21,733 nt of DNA from Terrisporobacter sp. (GTDB taxonomy: Bacteria > Bacillota_A > Clostridia > Peptostreptococcales > Peptostreptococcaceae): the NCBI GenBank assembly GCA_029851945.1, contig JARKUZ010000018.1, positions 1 through 21,733 of the forward strand. The letters are read 5' to 3'. The notes below the pieces were generated by a model. It saw only the letters and a program-made list of their open reading frames with translations. It made no database searches and was not told the DNA's origin. A program made the translations under genes and the position numbers. This document shows, in pieces, positions 1-7,600 of the stretch; the stretch's first letter is position 1, and every line of letters starts with the position of its first letter.

Positions 1-2
1 TG

Positions 3-28
3 AAAGTACTAACAAAAGTTAATACTTT
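3..28 (+). other. Hairpin in the spacer before 5S rRNA
   Basis: AAAGTA at 3-8 pairs with TACTTT at 23-28, and TAAC at 10-13 pairs with GTTA at 18-21, leaving one C/A mismatch and a four-A loop. It sits directly upstream of the 5S gene, where 23S-5S spacers usually carry processing stems for RNases. The 3' end of 23S rRNA is not visible in the window, so the rRNA operon context is inferred from the 5S alone. Confidence 0.4.
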
Positions 29-35
29 AAGTAAA

Positions 36-161
<126 letters not shown>

Positions 162-217
162 TTTTTTTATTTAATAAAAAAGAGATAGACTTTGATATAA
201 AAAGTTTATCTCTTTTT
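162..217 (+). terminator. Terminator of the rRNA operon
   Basis: A T-run follows 5S at 162-168. Next comes a long stem in which AAAAAAGAGATAGACTTT (176-193 region) pairs with AAAGTTTATCTCTTTTT (201-217), with one G-T wobble and a short AT loop. The 3' arm itself ends in a run of T. The layout is that of a factor-independent terminator separating the rRNA operon from the next gene. Confidence 0.85.
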
Positions 218-271
218 ATATATAAAGAAAATCTATAACTTGAAACCATCCATAAATAATTTCAATAAATA

Positions 272-300
272 TAGTTTTTTAAAATAATATTTGATACTAT
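272..300 (+). promoter_or_regulatory. Candidate extended -10 promoter for the yjiM operon
   Basis: TGATACTAT at 292-300 fits an extended -10 element (TG-N-TACTAT). The hexamer 17 bases upstream (TAGTTT, 272-277) is a poor -35, which extended -10 promoters can tolerate. It lies about 40 bases before the start codon and downstream of the rRNA terminator, so a promoter is needed here. The region is so AT-rich that chance matches are common. Confidence 0.35.
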
Positions 301-340
301 AAAAATGATTTAAACAAAATTATTATTTAGGGGGATACAT

Positions 341-1519
341 ATGAGTAATTTACCAGATAAATTCAATACTTTTGCACAAGCTAGAAAAAACGGATTTTTA
401 GCAGCTAAAGAGGTAAAAGATAGTGGCAAAAAAATGGTGGGTACATTTTGTTGCTTTACACCTTCAGAATTACCTATAGCAGCTAAGGCGGTACCTGTAG
501 GTGTTTGTGGTGTAAGTGAAGAGGCTATTCCAGAAGCAGAAAAAGTGTTGCCAAGAAATTTATGTCCTTTAATAAAATCAAGCTATGGCCATGCCATAAC
601 TGATACATGTCCATATTTTTATTTTTCTGATTTACTAATTGGAGAAACTACATGTGATGGAAAGAAAAAGATGTATGAAGAATTAGGAAAAGTAAAACCT
701 ACACATATAATGCAATTACCAAATAGAGCTAATGGGAAACATGAATTTAATCTTTGGAAAGATGAAATTATTTTATTAAAAGAAGTATTAGAAAAAGAAT
801 TAGAAACTACTATAAGTGAGGAAGATATAAAAAGAGCTATAATAGATAAAAATGAAGAAAGAAAATTATTAAATGAATATTATGACTTGGGAAAATTACA
901 ACCTTCAGCATTAACAGGTATGGAACTATATCAGGTATCATACCAAGCTCAGTTTAAATTTGATAGAAAAGAATTAAAGAAAAGTTTAAGACAAGTTATA
1001 GATGATACTAAAGAAAGATATGAAAAAGGAGAATGTCCTGTTAAAAAAGATGCACCAAGAATACTGATAACAGGCTCTCCAATAGGAGGATGCACTGATA
1101 AAATAATAAATACTATAGAAGAAAGCGGAGGTTCTATAGTTGCTTATGAATTATGTTCATCTATAAGAAATAATAGAGAGTTAGTTGATGAAAGTAATCC
1201 AGATGTTTATGATGCATTAGCAAAGAAATATTTAAATATAGGTTGTGCTTGCATGATGAATAATGATAAGAGAATATCTTTATTAGATGATTTAATAGAA
1301 GAATTTAATATTGATGGTGTAATAGATGTTGCTCTTCAATCATGCCATCCATTTAATGTGGAAGGGAATAGGATAAAAGAATTTGTAGTTAATGAGAAAC
1401 ATATTCACTATATGGCTATTGAGACTGACTATTCTCAATCAGATACAGAGCAATTGAGAACAAGATTTGAAGCATTTATAGAGATGATAGAAGAACAAAA
1501 TTATGTTACTAATAAATAG
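341..1519 (+). CDS. yjiM: Double-cubane cluster protein, 2-hydroxyacyl-CoA dehydratase family (YjiM-like)
   Basis: The 392-residue protein belongs to the HgdB-like 2-hydroxyacyl-CoA dehydratase family. Length and overall sequence fit the single-subunit double-cubane cluster branch (YjiM in E. coli, DCCP in Carboxydothermus), whose homodimer holds an [8Fe-9S] cluster and performs low-potential, ATP-driven reductions. Twelve cysteines are visible: C37-C38 in the GTFCCFTPSELP motif, then C56, C75, C90, C105, C232, C251, C272, C302, C304 and C335. C37/C38, C75, C90, C105, C251, C302 and C335 sit in conserved-looking contexts, but exact cluster ligands cannot be fixed by eye. The start follows an AGGGGGA ribosome binding site at 329-335. 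The activator gene lies 123 bases downstream, as expected for this pair. The physiological substrate is unknown. A true hydroxyacyl-CoA dehydratase is less likely because no second (HgdA-type) subunit or acyl-CoA gene is adjacent. Confidence 0.88.
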   Translation: MSNLPDKFNTFAQARKNGFLAAKEVKDSGKKMVGTFCCFTPSELPIAAKAVPVGVCGVSEEAIPEAEKVLPRNLCPLIKSSYGHAITDTCPYFYFSDLLIGETTCDGKKKMYEELGKVKPTHIMQLPNRANGKHEFNLWKDEIILLKEVLEKELETTISEEDIKRAIIDKNEERKLLNEYYDLGKLQPSALTGMELYQVSYQAQFKFDRKELKKSLRQVIDDTKERYEKGECPVKKDAPRILITGSPIGGCTDKIINTIEESGGSIVAYELCSSIRNNRELVDESNPDVYDALAKKYLNIGCACMMNNDKRISLLDDLIEEFNIDGVIDVALQSCHPFNVEGNRIKEFVVNEKHIHYMAIETDYSQSDTEQLRTRFEAFIEMIEEQNYVTNK

Positions 1520-1642
1520 AAATAATAAATTAACTAAGAATATATTAAGTTAAAAATTAGAAAGTAAATATTATAATAATGATTATTTAAAAATATTTAT
1601 TATAAAATAAGAGTGATGGAGATTGGATAATTAGGGGGGAAA

Positions 1643-2398
1643 ATGTACAGTATAGGTGTGGACTCAGGATCTGTGGCTACAAAGGCAGTATTATTTGATG
1701 GAGAAAAAATAGTAAAAAAGGTTATTATCCCCACAGGATGGAGCCCAAAGACTACATCAAGACAAGCCTATGATATGCTTATAGATGGAATTGATAAAGA
1801 TAAAATAAAAAAAGTGATCGGAACTGGGTATGGAAGAATTAGTATGGACTTTGTAGATAAAAAAGTTACAGAGATAACTTGTCATACAAAAGGTATATTC
1901 TTTTTAAATAAAAATATAAGAACTATTTTAGATATAGGTGGACAAGATAGTAAGGTTATAAATATAGATGAAAACGGAAACGTAGTTAACTTTATTATGA
2001 ATGACAAATGTGCTGCGGGAACAGGTAAATTCTTAGAAGTCACTTCTCATAAGCTCGGTAGTGATATTGCAAATATTGATGAATTAGCAGATGGAGCAAC
2101 ACCAGAAAATATATCTAGTATGTGTACTGTATTTGCTGAATCTGAGATTGTAAGTCTTCTGGCTCAAGATATTCCAAAGGAAAATATAGCAGCGGGGATT
2201 TTAAAATCTATTGCTAATAAAGGCGTATCTATATTAAATAAAGGAAAACTAGATGGGGAGATCGCATTTACAGGAGGTTTAGCTCAGAGTAAAGAATTAG
2301 TAAAAATGTTGAAAAATAATTTAAATAGAGATATATTTATAGCAGAAGATGCTCAAATAGTAGGTGCTCTAGGAGCAGCTATTATAGGATATAAGTAA
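1643..2398 (+). CDS. yjiL: ATP-dependent activator of the double-cubane protein (BadF/BadG/BcrA/HgdC family, YjiL-like)
   Basis: This 251-residue ASKHA-fold ATPase should inject an electron into its partner reductase at the cost of ATP hydrolysis. Visible motifs in order are the phosphate-1 loop GVDSGS (5-10), the phosphate-2 loop DIGGQDS (97-103), C123 in NDKCAAGTGK, C161 in CTVFAESEI and the adenosine motif TGGLAQ (210-215). In this family C123 and C161 from two subunits hold one [4Fe-4S] cluster at the dimer interface. Length matches the family (about 250-260). The ATG follows a TTAGGGGGGA ribosome binding site. It lies between its presumed partner and a YedF gene in the same direction with no terminator, so co-transcription is likely. 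Confidence 0.93.
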   Translation: MYSIGVDSGSVATKAVLFDGEKIVKKVIIPTGWSPKTTSRQAYDMLIDGIDKDKIKKVIGTGYGRISMDFVDKKVTEITCHTKGIFFLNKNIRTILDIGGQDSKVINIDENGNVVNFIMNDKCAAGTGKFLEVTSHKLGSDIANIDELADGATPENISSMCTVFAESEIVSLLAQDIPKENIAAGILKSIANKGVSILNKGKLDGEIAFTGGLAQSKELVKMLKNNLNRDIFIAEDAQIVGALGAAIIGYK

Positions 2399-2424
2399 TT
2401 TTAGCTACATAGGGGGAAGAAAAA

Positions 2425-3039
2425 ATGAACATAGTAAAAGTAGATGCAATGGGAGATAATTGTCCTATTCCAGTTATTAAAACAAAAAAAGCATTAGATG
2501 CTTTAACTGAATCAGCTATAGTCGAAGTAAGTGTAGATAATGAAATAGCACTACAAAATGTAATTAAAATGGCGAATCAAAAAGAACTATCAACTACAAG
2601 TGAAACAATAAATGAAAATCACTTTATAATTAAAATACAGTATGGAGATGTGGAATCTCAAGAAGTACAAAAAGAAGAAATTCTATGTAAAGTGGATAAA
2701 GAAGAAAAAACAGTTGTAGTTTTAAGTAGTGACAAAATGGGAGAAGGAAATGATGACTTAGGTAAAGTTCTTATAAAAGGATTTATTTATGCTTTAACTC
2801 AGTTAGATAAATATCCAAAATCTATTTTATTGTATAACAGTGGTGTTAAATTATCATCAGAGGGATCAGACTCTATAGAAGATTTAAAAATATTGGAAAA
2901 TAATGGAGTAGAAATATTAAGTTGTGGAACTTGTTTAAATTTCTATGAATTATCAGATAAACTTAAAGTTGGCTCAGTTACTAATATGTATACTATAGTA
3001 GAAGAATTATCAAGTGCTACAAATGTAATTAGACCATAG
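2425..3039 (+). CDS. yedF: YedF-type sulfurtransferase-like protein (TusA domain plus DsrE-like domain)
   Basis: The 204-residue protein has two parts. Residues 1-75 form a TusA/SirA-like domain with the persulfide-type motif DNCPIPVIKTKKAL, C13 being the likely sulfur- or selenium-carrying cysteine. Residues 94-198 form a DsrE-like domain with SSDKMGEGNDDLG and a second cysteine pair C167-x-x-C170 in ILSCGTCLNFY. This fusion is the YedF family, which tracks with selenium metabolism in many genomes; its chemistry is not settled. The gene starts 26 bases after yjiL behind a TAGGGGGAAG ribosome binding site and ends at a strong terminator, so it is the last gene of the operon. No selD or yedE gene is present in the window, so the selenium link is family-based only. 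A sulfur-relay role for the reductase is inference. Confidence 0.9.
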   Translation: MNIVKVDAMGDNCPIPVIKTKKALDALTESAIVEVSVDNEIALQNVIKMANQKELSTTSETINENHFIIKIQYGDVESQEVQKEEILCKVDKEEKTVVVLSSDKMGEGNDDLGKVLIKGFIYALTQLDKYPKSILLYNSGVKLSSEGSDSIEDLKILENNGVEILSCGTCLNFYELSDKLKVGSVTNMYTIVEELSSATNVIRP

Positions 3040-3059
3040 TGATTAAATTAATATAAATG

Positions 3060-3101
3060 AAAAGAAGTAATAAAGAATACTAAACTTTATTACTTCTTTT
3101 T
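3060..3101 (+). terminator. Terminator of the yjiM-yjiL-yedF operon
   Basis: AAAAGAAGTAATAAAG (3060-3075) pairs perfectly over 16 bases with CTTTATTACTTCTTTT (3085-3100), with a nine-base loop and T-rich 3' side. It lies 21 bases after the yedF stop codon. Confidence 0.92.
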
Positions 3102-3112
3102 ATATTGTATGA

Positions 3113-3151
3113 AATTTATAACTTATCTAGTTTATAGATAAGTTATAAATT
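3113..3151. repeat. Perfect 17-bp inverted repeat
   Basis: AATTTATAACTTATCTA (3113-3129) and TAGATAAGTTATAAATT (3135-3151) are exact reverse complements around a five-base centre GTTTA. It begins 12 bases after the yedF terminator. No clear T-run follows on the + strand, though the flanks are AT-rich. It could be an operator for the dipeptidase gene downstream or a backup/bidirectional terminator. The sequence alone does not decide. Confidence 0.75.
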
Positions 3152-3342
3152 ATAATCTATTGATTTTATAAGCTGATGGAGTAGTTAAATACATATTATA
3201 TTTGTAAATTAGCATATTTATAAGGAGGAATTGAATTTATAGATATTTTAGAGCGATTTTTATATTAATAAGATTTAAATATAATACTTAATATATAATA
3301 AAATATAGAATTATACTTTTATCTAAGAAATAGGAGGAGAAT
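3152..3342 (+). other. Leader region of the dipeptidase gene
   Basis: This gene-free stretch is over 80% A+T. TATAAT-like hexamers occur at 3280-3285 and 3294-3299, but neither has a convincing -35 element at 17 bases, so no promoter is called. A consensus AAGGAGG occurs at 3222-3228 with no long reading frame behind it. The functional ribosome binding site for the dipeptidase is the GGAGGAG just before position 3343. Confidence 0.4.
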
Positions 3343-4317
3343 ATGAAAATAATAGATTTCCATTGTGATACCATATCACAGATATACAATTATAGAAATA
3401 ATGGTGAAAATATAAATCTAAGACAGAACAATCTTCACTTAGATATAGAAAAAATGAAAAAAAGTGATTACATGTTACAAGTATTTGCATCTTATATTGA
3501 TTTAAAACATGATAAAAATCCACTACAAAATTGTTTAAATCACATTGATTTACTATACAAACAAATAGAAAAAAATAAAGAAGATATATCAATAGTTTAT
3601 AATTATGAAGATATTATTAGAAATAAAGACAATAATAAAATCTCTGCACTACTATCTATAGAAGAAGGAGGAGTATGTAAGGGAGATTTAGCTTTACTTA
3701 GAAACTTTTATAGATTAGGTATTAGAATGATGACTTTAACATGGAACTATGAAAATGAATTATCATATCCCAATGGTCATTATTATGATGAAGTAAGAAA
3801 TAAGAGAAAAGGTCTAAAAGAAAAAGGTTTTGAGTTTATAAAAGAGATGGAAGACTTAGGTATAATCATAGATATATCTCATTTATCAGATGATGGAATT
3901 TATGATGTATATAATAATACTAAAAAACCTTTTATAGCAAGCCATTCCAATGCTAGAAGTATGTGCTCTCATAGAAGAAATTTAACTGATGATATGATTA
4001 GAAAGATTGGTGAGCGTGGAGGAATAATAGGAATAAACTTTTACTCTGTTTTCTTAAAAGATAACTTAACATACAAAGATACAGCTATGATAAAAGATAT
4101 AATAGATCATATGAAATATATTTCTAATTTAGGTGGAATAGATGTTGTTGGAGTAGGAACTGACTTTGATGGAATAGATTGTAAATTAGAATTTAAAGAT
4201 TCTTCAAATATGCAACTTATAGCTGAATCAATGAAGAAAAATGGATTTAGTGAAGAAGAAATAGAAAAAGTGTTTTATAAAAATGGATTAAGATTATTTA
4301 AAGATGTATTATGTTAA
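3343..4317 (+). CDS. Membrane-dipeptidase-family (peptidase M19) zinc dipeptidase
   Basis: The 324-residue protein is an M19 (renal dipeptidase type) binuclear zinc peptidase that should cleave dipeptides, including ones with a D-residue at the C-terminal side. The metal-site motifs are present in order: HCD (H7, D9) at the start, bridging glutamate E108 in SIEEGG, H180 in IDISHLSD, H201 in ASHSNAR, followed by R211/R212, and D274 in GTDFDG. Length fits bacterial members. There is no signal peptide or membrane segment, so it acts in the cytoplasm, unlike the GPI-anchored animal enzymes. The start follows TAGGAGGAG at ideal spacing. It is flanked by terminators on both sides (3060-3101 and 4484-4519), so it is probably monocistronic. 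A role in peptide or peptidoglycan-fragment use is inference. Confidence 0.92.
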   Translation: MKIIDFHCDTISQIYNYRNNGENINLRQNNLHLDIEKMKKSDYMLQVFASYIDLKHDKNPLQNCLNHIDLLYKQIEKNKEDISIVYNYEDIIRNKDNNKISALLSIEEGGVCKGDLALLRNFYRLGIRMMTLTWNYENELSYPNGHYYDEVRNKRKGLKEKGFEFIKEMEDLGIIIDISHLSDDGIYDVYNNTKKPFIASHSNARSMCSHRRNLTDDMIRKIGERGGIIGINFYSVFLKDNLTYKDTAMIKDIIDHMKYISNLGGIDVVGVGTDFDGIDCKLEFKDSSNMQLIAESMKKNGFSEEEIEKVFYKNGLRLFKDVLC

Positions 4318-4399
4318 ATCATAAAAATTTTAATGATGCTTTATAAAGATATGATAAAATAATTAAGAAAAAATGGGAAAAATGTTTACGAATGGAAAA

Positions 4400-4435
4400 T
4401 ATTAGTATAAAATTTACTTGTACGATGTACTAATA
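4400..4435. promoter_or_regulatory. Inverted repeat over the GH84 promoter (possible operator)
   Basis: TATTAGTA (4400-4407) is the exact reverse complement of TACTAATA (4428-4435), with centres 28 bases apart, close to three helical turns. A smaller palindrome GTAC-GAT-GTAC lies inside at 4420-4430. The repeat covers the -35 element and the promoter spacer, a place typical for a repressor site. No regulator gene is adjacent, so the binding protein is unknown. Confidence 0.4.
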
Positions 4436-4442
4436 CTATAAT
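4414..4442 (+). promoter_or_regulatory. Sigma-A promoter for the GH84 gene
   Basis: A perfect -10 TATAAT (4437-4442) lies 17 bases after TTACTT (4414-4419), a moderate -35. Transcription would start near 4449, about ten bases before the RAT-like hairpin. That short distance fits attenuator-controlled leaders. Confidence 0.65.
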
Positions 4443-4458
4443 TGAATTTAGATTTTAA

Positions 4459-4491
4459 TGGAGCGTGTTACTGATTGGGCATTAGCTTTCC
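4459..4491 (+). promoter_or_regulatory. RAT-like antiterminator hairpin (BglG/GlcT type)
   Basis: The segment contains GTGTTACTGATT followed by GGGCATTAGC, resembling the TGTTACTG...GGCA core of ribonucleic antiterminator (RAT) elements bound by BglG/LicT/GlcT-family proteins; the GTGTTACTGATT...GGCAT pattern is closest to the GlcT type. AGC 4462-4464 can pair with GCT 4485-4487, and GTG 4465-4467 with CAT 4480-4482. Its 3' arm is shared with the terminator that follows, which is the defining RAT arrangement. The apical stem is about six bases shorter than in textbook RATs, so the call is tentative. An unclassified leader RNA is the alternative. Confidence 0.42.
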
Positions 4492-4519
4492 TATAATTTT
4501 TGTTAGGAAAGCCTTTTTT
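4484..4519 (+). terminator. Intrinsic terminator in the GH84 leader (attenuator)
   Basis: GCTTTCCTA (4485-4493) pairs perfectly with TAGGAAAGC (4504-4512), followed by a T-run at 4514-4519. It lies between the promoter and the coding sequence, so it would stop transcription before the gene unless an upstream fold or a bound protein disrupts it. Read-through from the dipeptidase gene would also end here. Confidence 0.85.
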
Positions 4520-4622
4520 ATATAAAAATAAAATTTATATAAATAAAATGTATCATTATGGTAAAGAGTTTATACGTTACTTAAAATCGCAATTCAAAAT
4601 TTAATTTATTAAGGGGAGGTAT

Positions 4623-7600
4623 ATGATGAAAATTAAAGGGAAAAAATTTCTAAGTACTATGCTAGCCACTGTATTAATTTTCACTATGATTCAGCCATCT
4701 GTAGTTAGTGCAATGTCTAAGCCTAAAGTAGACATGGAAAAAAGCAATAATTCAGGATATGAAATTTATCCTAAGCCGCATGAACTGAATTATTTGAATG
4801 GTGAGTTTGTTATACGTAAAGATGTGAATGTAGTATATGATAGTAAAATTGATGAAGCTACTAAAAATCGTATGTCTGAAGTTCTACAATCAAAAAATAA
4901 GAATATTAAAGAGTCAAATAAAGTGGTAAGTGGAAAAACTAATATATTAGTTGGTACATATTCATCAGGTGAATATGCAGATAAATATATACAAGATAAA
5001 TATGAAATAGATTCAAGTTTATTTAAAAAGATTGACTCATACTATATGTCAGCAAAAAATGGGGAAATAGTAATCTTAGGGAAAGATACAGATGCTGCAT
5101 TTTATGGAATAACAACTTTAAAACATATATTTAATCAAATGGATGGATCTACAATAAAAAATTTTGAAATTGAAGATTACGCAGATACAGCAATACGTGG
5201 ATTTATAGAAGGATATTATGGTTTGCCTTGGACAAATGAAGATCGTATGTCTTTAATGAAATTTGGTGGAGAATTTAAGATGACATCTTATATATTTGCT
5301 CCAAAAGATGATCCGTACCATACTAGTAAATGGAGAGAATTATATCCTGAAGATGAATTAGCTGAAATAGCTAAAATGGTAAAAGTAGGTAAAGATACAA
5401 AAACAAGATTTGTTTGGACAGCGCATCCATTTATGGGCAAATTCAATGTAAACGATTTTGAAGGAGAAATGGAAAAGTTAATAGCTAAGTTTGAACAATT
5501 GTACTCAATTGGTGTTCGTCAATTTGGTGTTCTTGGTGATGATGTTGGTAATCTTGACAAAAAGATTGTTACTGATATGATGAATAGACTATCTGAATGG
5601 GGCAAAGAAAAAGGAGATGTTTATGACTGGGTATTCTGTCCGGCTGGATATAATGCAAGTTGGCAAGGTGACTATTCAGAATTAAACACATATGATGCAG
5701 CATTTCCAGATAATGTTCAAATTTTCTGGACAGGCCAATCAGTATGTGCACCAATTAGTCAAGAAACTTTAACTAACTTTAAAACAAATAGAGTACAAGA
5801 GGGTAAAACTAGAAGAAGTCCGCTATTCTGGTTAAACTGGCCAGTTAATGATATAAACATGCAAAGGTTAATGATGGGTAAAGGAAGTTTATTACATACA
5901 GATATAAATGTTGAAGATTTAGCTGGTGTAGTTACGAATCCTATGCAAGATGCAGAACCATCAAAGGTAGCTCTTTTTGCTATAGCAGATTATGCTTGGA
6001 ATGTTAAAGGATTCGATGATGATAAAAGTTGGGAAGATTCTTTTAAATACATAGATAGTGAAGCTCCAGAAGCTTTACATACAATAGCGAAACATACATC
6101 AGATCCAGCACCAAATGGACATGGACTAGTATTAGAAGAGTCAGAAGATATAAAACATTTATTAGAAGAATTCTCTAATAAGTTAAATGGTGGAGAAAAT
6201 ATTGCTGAATCTGGTAATAAAATAGTAAATGAAATGGACATAATAATTCAGGCCTGTGATGAATTCATAAAAACTAGTACAAATAAAAGAATGGTGGAGC
6301 AAATTACACCATTTGCAAATTCATTAAAAGATCTAGCAACATCTATTAAACAATTTGTTCAATCGGCAATAGATTTAAAAAATAAAGATAATGATTCAGC
6401 TGTACAAAATTTTGCTGAAGGAAATACATCATATGAAAATAGTAAAAAACATGACAGAGTAACAATAGATGGCACTAAAAAAGCTCAACCAGGTTCTAAA
6501 CGTTTAATTCCATTTGTACAATCTGTTAGGGATGCAATTTCTGATGAAATAAATTCACTAGTTAATGGTGGAGAAGAAAAATTAAAATTAACTGCAGAAA
6601 CAAATATTTCAGGGATACATAAAGGTAAAATAGAAAATATTATAGATGGTAAAAATGATACTTATATATGGAATAGTGTATATGAACAAGTAGATCAATA
6701 TTATCAAGTAAATTTAAGTAAACCGACTACAATATATGGCGTAGATATATTAAATGGTAATACAAGCAAAAAAGATGATACTTTTGGTCATGCTAAAGTA
6801 CAATATACAACTGATGGACAGGATTGGAAAGATATTAATAATAAAACATATGGTCCATATGCTGAAAAGGTTAAAATTACAAATGTGGAAATAGAAAATG
6901 TTGTTGGTGTAAGATACATATGTACACAAACGGATTCTGGTAGAAAATGGCCTGCTATGAGAGAATTTAAAATATTAACTACTCCACAACCTGAAGTCCC
7001 AATTTTTACAAGTGAAGTAATACGTACAACTGATGGATGGAGTGTTCATTCTGGAAAAGAATCCGATATGTTAGATGGAGATGAAAATACAGGTGTTCAT
7101 TATAATGTAAGACAAAGTTCAAGTCCTGCAAATACTACTATTGAAGGAGACTATGTAGGAGTAAAATTAAGTGAGCCAATAGTTCTTGGCAAAATAAAAA
7201 TTCTTCAAGGGCCAAATGCTGGTTCAGGAGATTACTTTAAAAATGCTACTTTAGAATATTCTTTAAATGGTGTTGATTACAAAGAAATTAAGCAATGTAA
7301 AAATGAGAAGGATATAACAATAGATCTTTCAGATAAAAATATCGAAGCTCAATATATACGTTTAAGAAATAACGAAAATCAAAATACTTGGATTGGATTT
7401 AGAGAATTTGAAGTTAATGCAAAAATAGATCATAATGGTAAAGTATATACTAATGTAGAAAAGTACAAAGATCATCCAGCAGATTACTTTGAAGATAATG
7501 CTAGCATGGTTAAACTTAGTAATATAACATTAGAAAAAGATCAATATATAGGATTAATGTTGGATCGTATTCATGAATTAACAGAAATAGTTGTAAATGG

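Larger units (their letters stand above)
4318..4622 (+). other. 305-base regulatory intergenic region before the GH84 gene
   Basis: It holds, from left to right, a weak ATCAT/ATGAT dyad just after the dipeptidase stop that lacks a T-run, a promoter with an overlapping inverted repeat (4400-4442), a RAT-like hairpin (4459-4491), an intrinsic terminator (4484-4519), and about 100 bases of AT-rich leader ending in an AAGGGGAGG ribosome binding site at 4611-4619. No reading frame was found in it. The separate elements are listed below. Confidence 0.7.

Noticed and set aside
1572..1604. TATAATAA / TTATTATA inverted repeat between yjiM and yjiL
   Set aside because: Only eight A-T pairs with a 17-base loop and no T-run, in a region that is almost all A and T; expected by chance.
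4370..4490. A c-di-GMP or other known riboswitch before the GH84 gene, suggested by GGAAAAATG and TTGGGCA strings
   Set aside because: The strings are in the wrong order and spacing for c-di-GMP-I or -II aptamers, and the likely promoter -10 at 4437 lies in the middle, so the first part would not be transcribed from it.
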